From Verrucomicrobiota bacterium (GTDB taxonomy: Bacteria > Verrucomicrobiota > Verrucomicrobiia > Opitutales > Coraliomargaritaceae), in assembly GCA_027620575.1 (NCBI GenBank), contig JAQCDT010000086.1, forward strand, positions 1 to 5,419: 5,419 nt of DNA, in the 5' to 3' direction. This document shows positions 5,340 through 5,419 of this stretch, in pieces. Under the pieces are notes generated by a model that saw only the letters and a program-made list of their open reading frames with translations, did no database searches and was not told the DNA's origin. Position numbers and translations under genes: made by a program. Within the stretch, counting starts at the first letter, position 1, and each line of letters starts with the position of its first letter.

Positions 5340-5419
5340 TTACACATTGCGAGCAATTAGTCTTGTGCCACCTATTTCATCATTCACCAATATTAAAGTT
5401 GGCTTATGATTTTTCAAAG
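5340..5419 (-). CDS. C-terminal end of a gene running off the right edge (possibly PanC-like)
   Basis: The minus strand is open from the window edge to TAA at 5340-5342, giving 25 residues that end in TLILVNDEIGGTRLIARNV. A hydrophobic strand followed by I-G-x-T-R-L-I-x-N and a very short tail recalls the end of pantothenate synthetase (PanC), where a strand is followed by G-x-(T/A)-R-L-I-D-N. Here the usual D-N is A-R-N and the A-A before the motif is missing, so the match is partial. Only 80 bases are visible and the frame could be open by chance. Confidence 0.3.
   Translation of the reverse strand, partial: LKNHKPTLILVNDEIGGTRLIARNV

Noticed and set aside
1..5419. tRNA, rRNA, CRISPR array or riboswitch
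   Set aside because: No cloverleaf, rRNA-like sequence, spaced direct repeats or recognisable aptamer was seen on either strand.

Overview
This is an AT-rich bacterial window with two divergent protein-coding genes, a long AT-rich intergenic region between them, and a gene-poor right end that carries a short inverted-repeat element. A DUF924-family protein plus a low-GC background would fit a gammaproteobacterium, possibly host-associated. That is inference only; the window has no taxonomic marker that settles the organism.

Layout. Positions 1-342 are AT-rich and non-coding, with a hairpin (259-287) past the end of the first gene. Positions 343-1083 (minus) encode a DUF924-family protein of unknown function, recognised from its LLDQVPRNIYRGT and FGRFPERNKALGR motifs. 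Positions 1084-1573 are the divergent intergenic region, with a plausible promoter for the minus-strand gene and a short perfect palindrome. Positions 1574-4864 (plus) encode the main object of interest, a 1096-residue multidomain protein. Positions 4865-5339 hold no convincing gene but contain a 98-bp MITE-like element with 25-bp terminal inverted repeats flanked by TAG/TAG. The last 80 bases (minus) look like the C-terminal end of a gene that continues outside the window.

The 1096-residue protein ends in a domain (about 905-1075) that matches the pertussis/cholera-type mono-ADP-ribosyltransferase pattern: aromatic-R-x-D-x-R, then F-D-H, then F-L-S-G-T-T, then Q-S-E followed by P-E-x-I-R. 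In front of it are a short N-terminal domain, a duplicated Ala-Ser-Arg hexapeptide and Pro-Ala linker, two related repeats of which the second carries an EF-hand-like loop, a helical repeat pair, a Pro-rich linker, and a 26-residue uncharged hydrophobic stretch. The protein has no cysteine in 1096 residues and no recognisable signal peptide. It reads as an exported modular toxin or effector whose N-terminal modules are not families I recognise. No immunity-gene-sized ORF follows it on the same strand within the window.

No functional link between the DUF924 gene and the toxin is visible; they are divergent and separated by about 490 bp.
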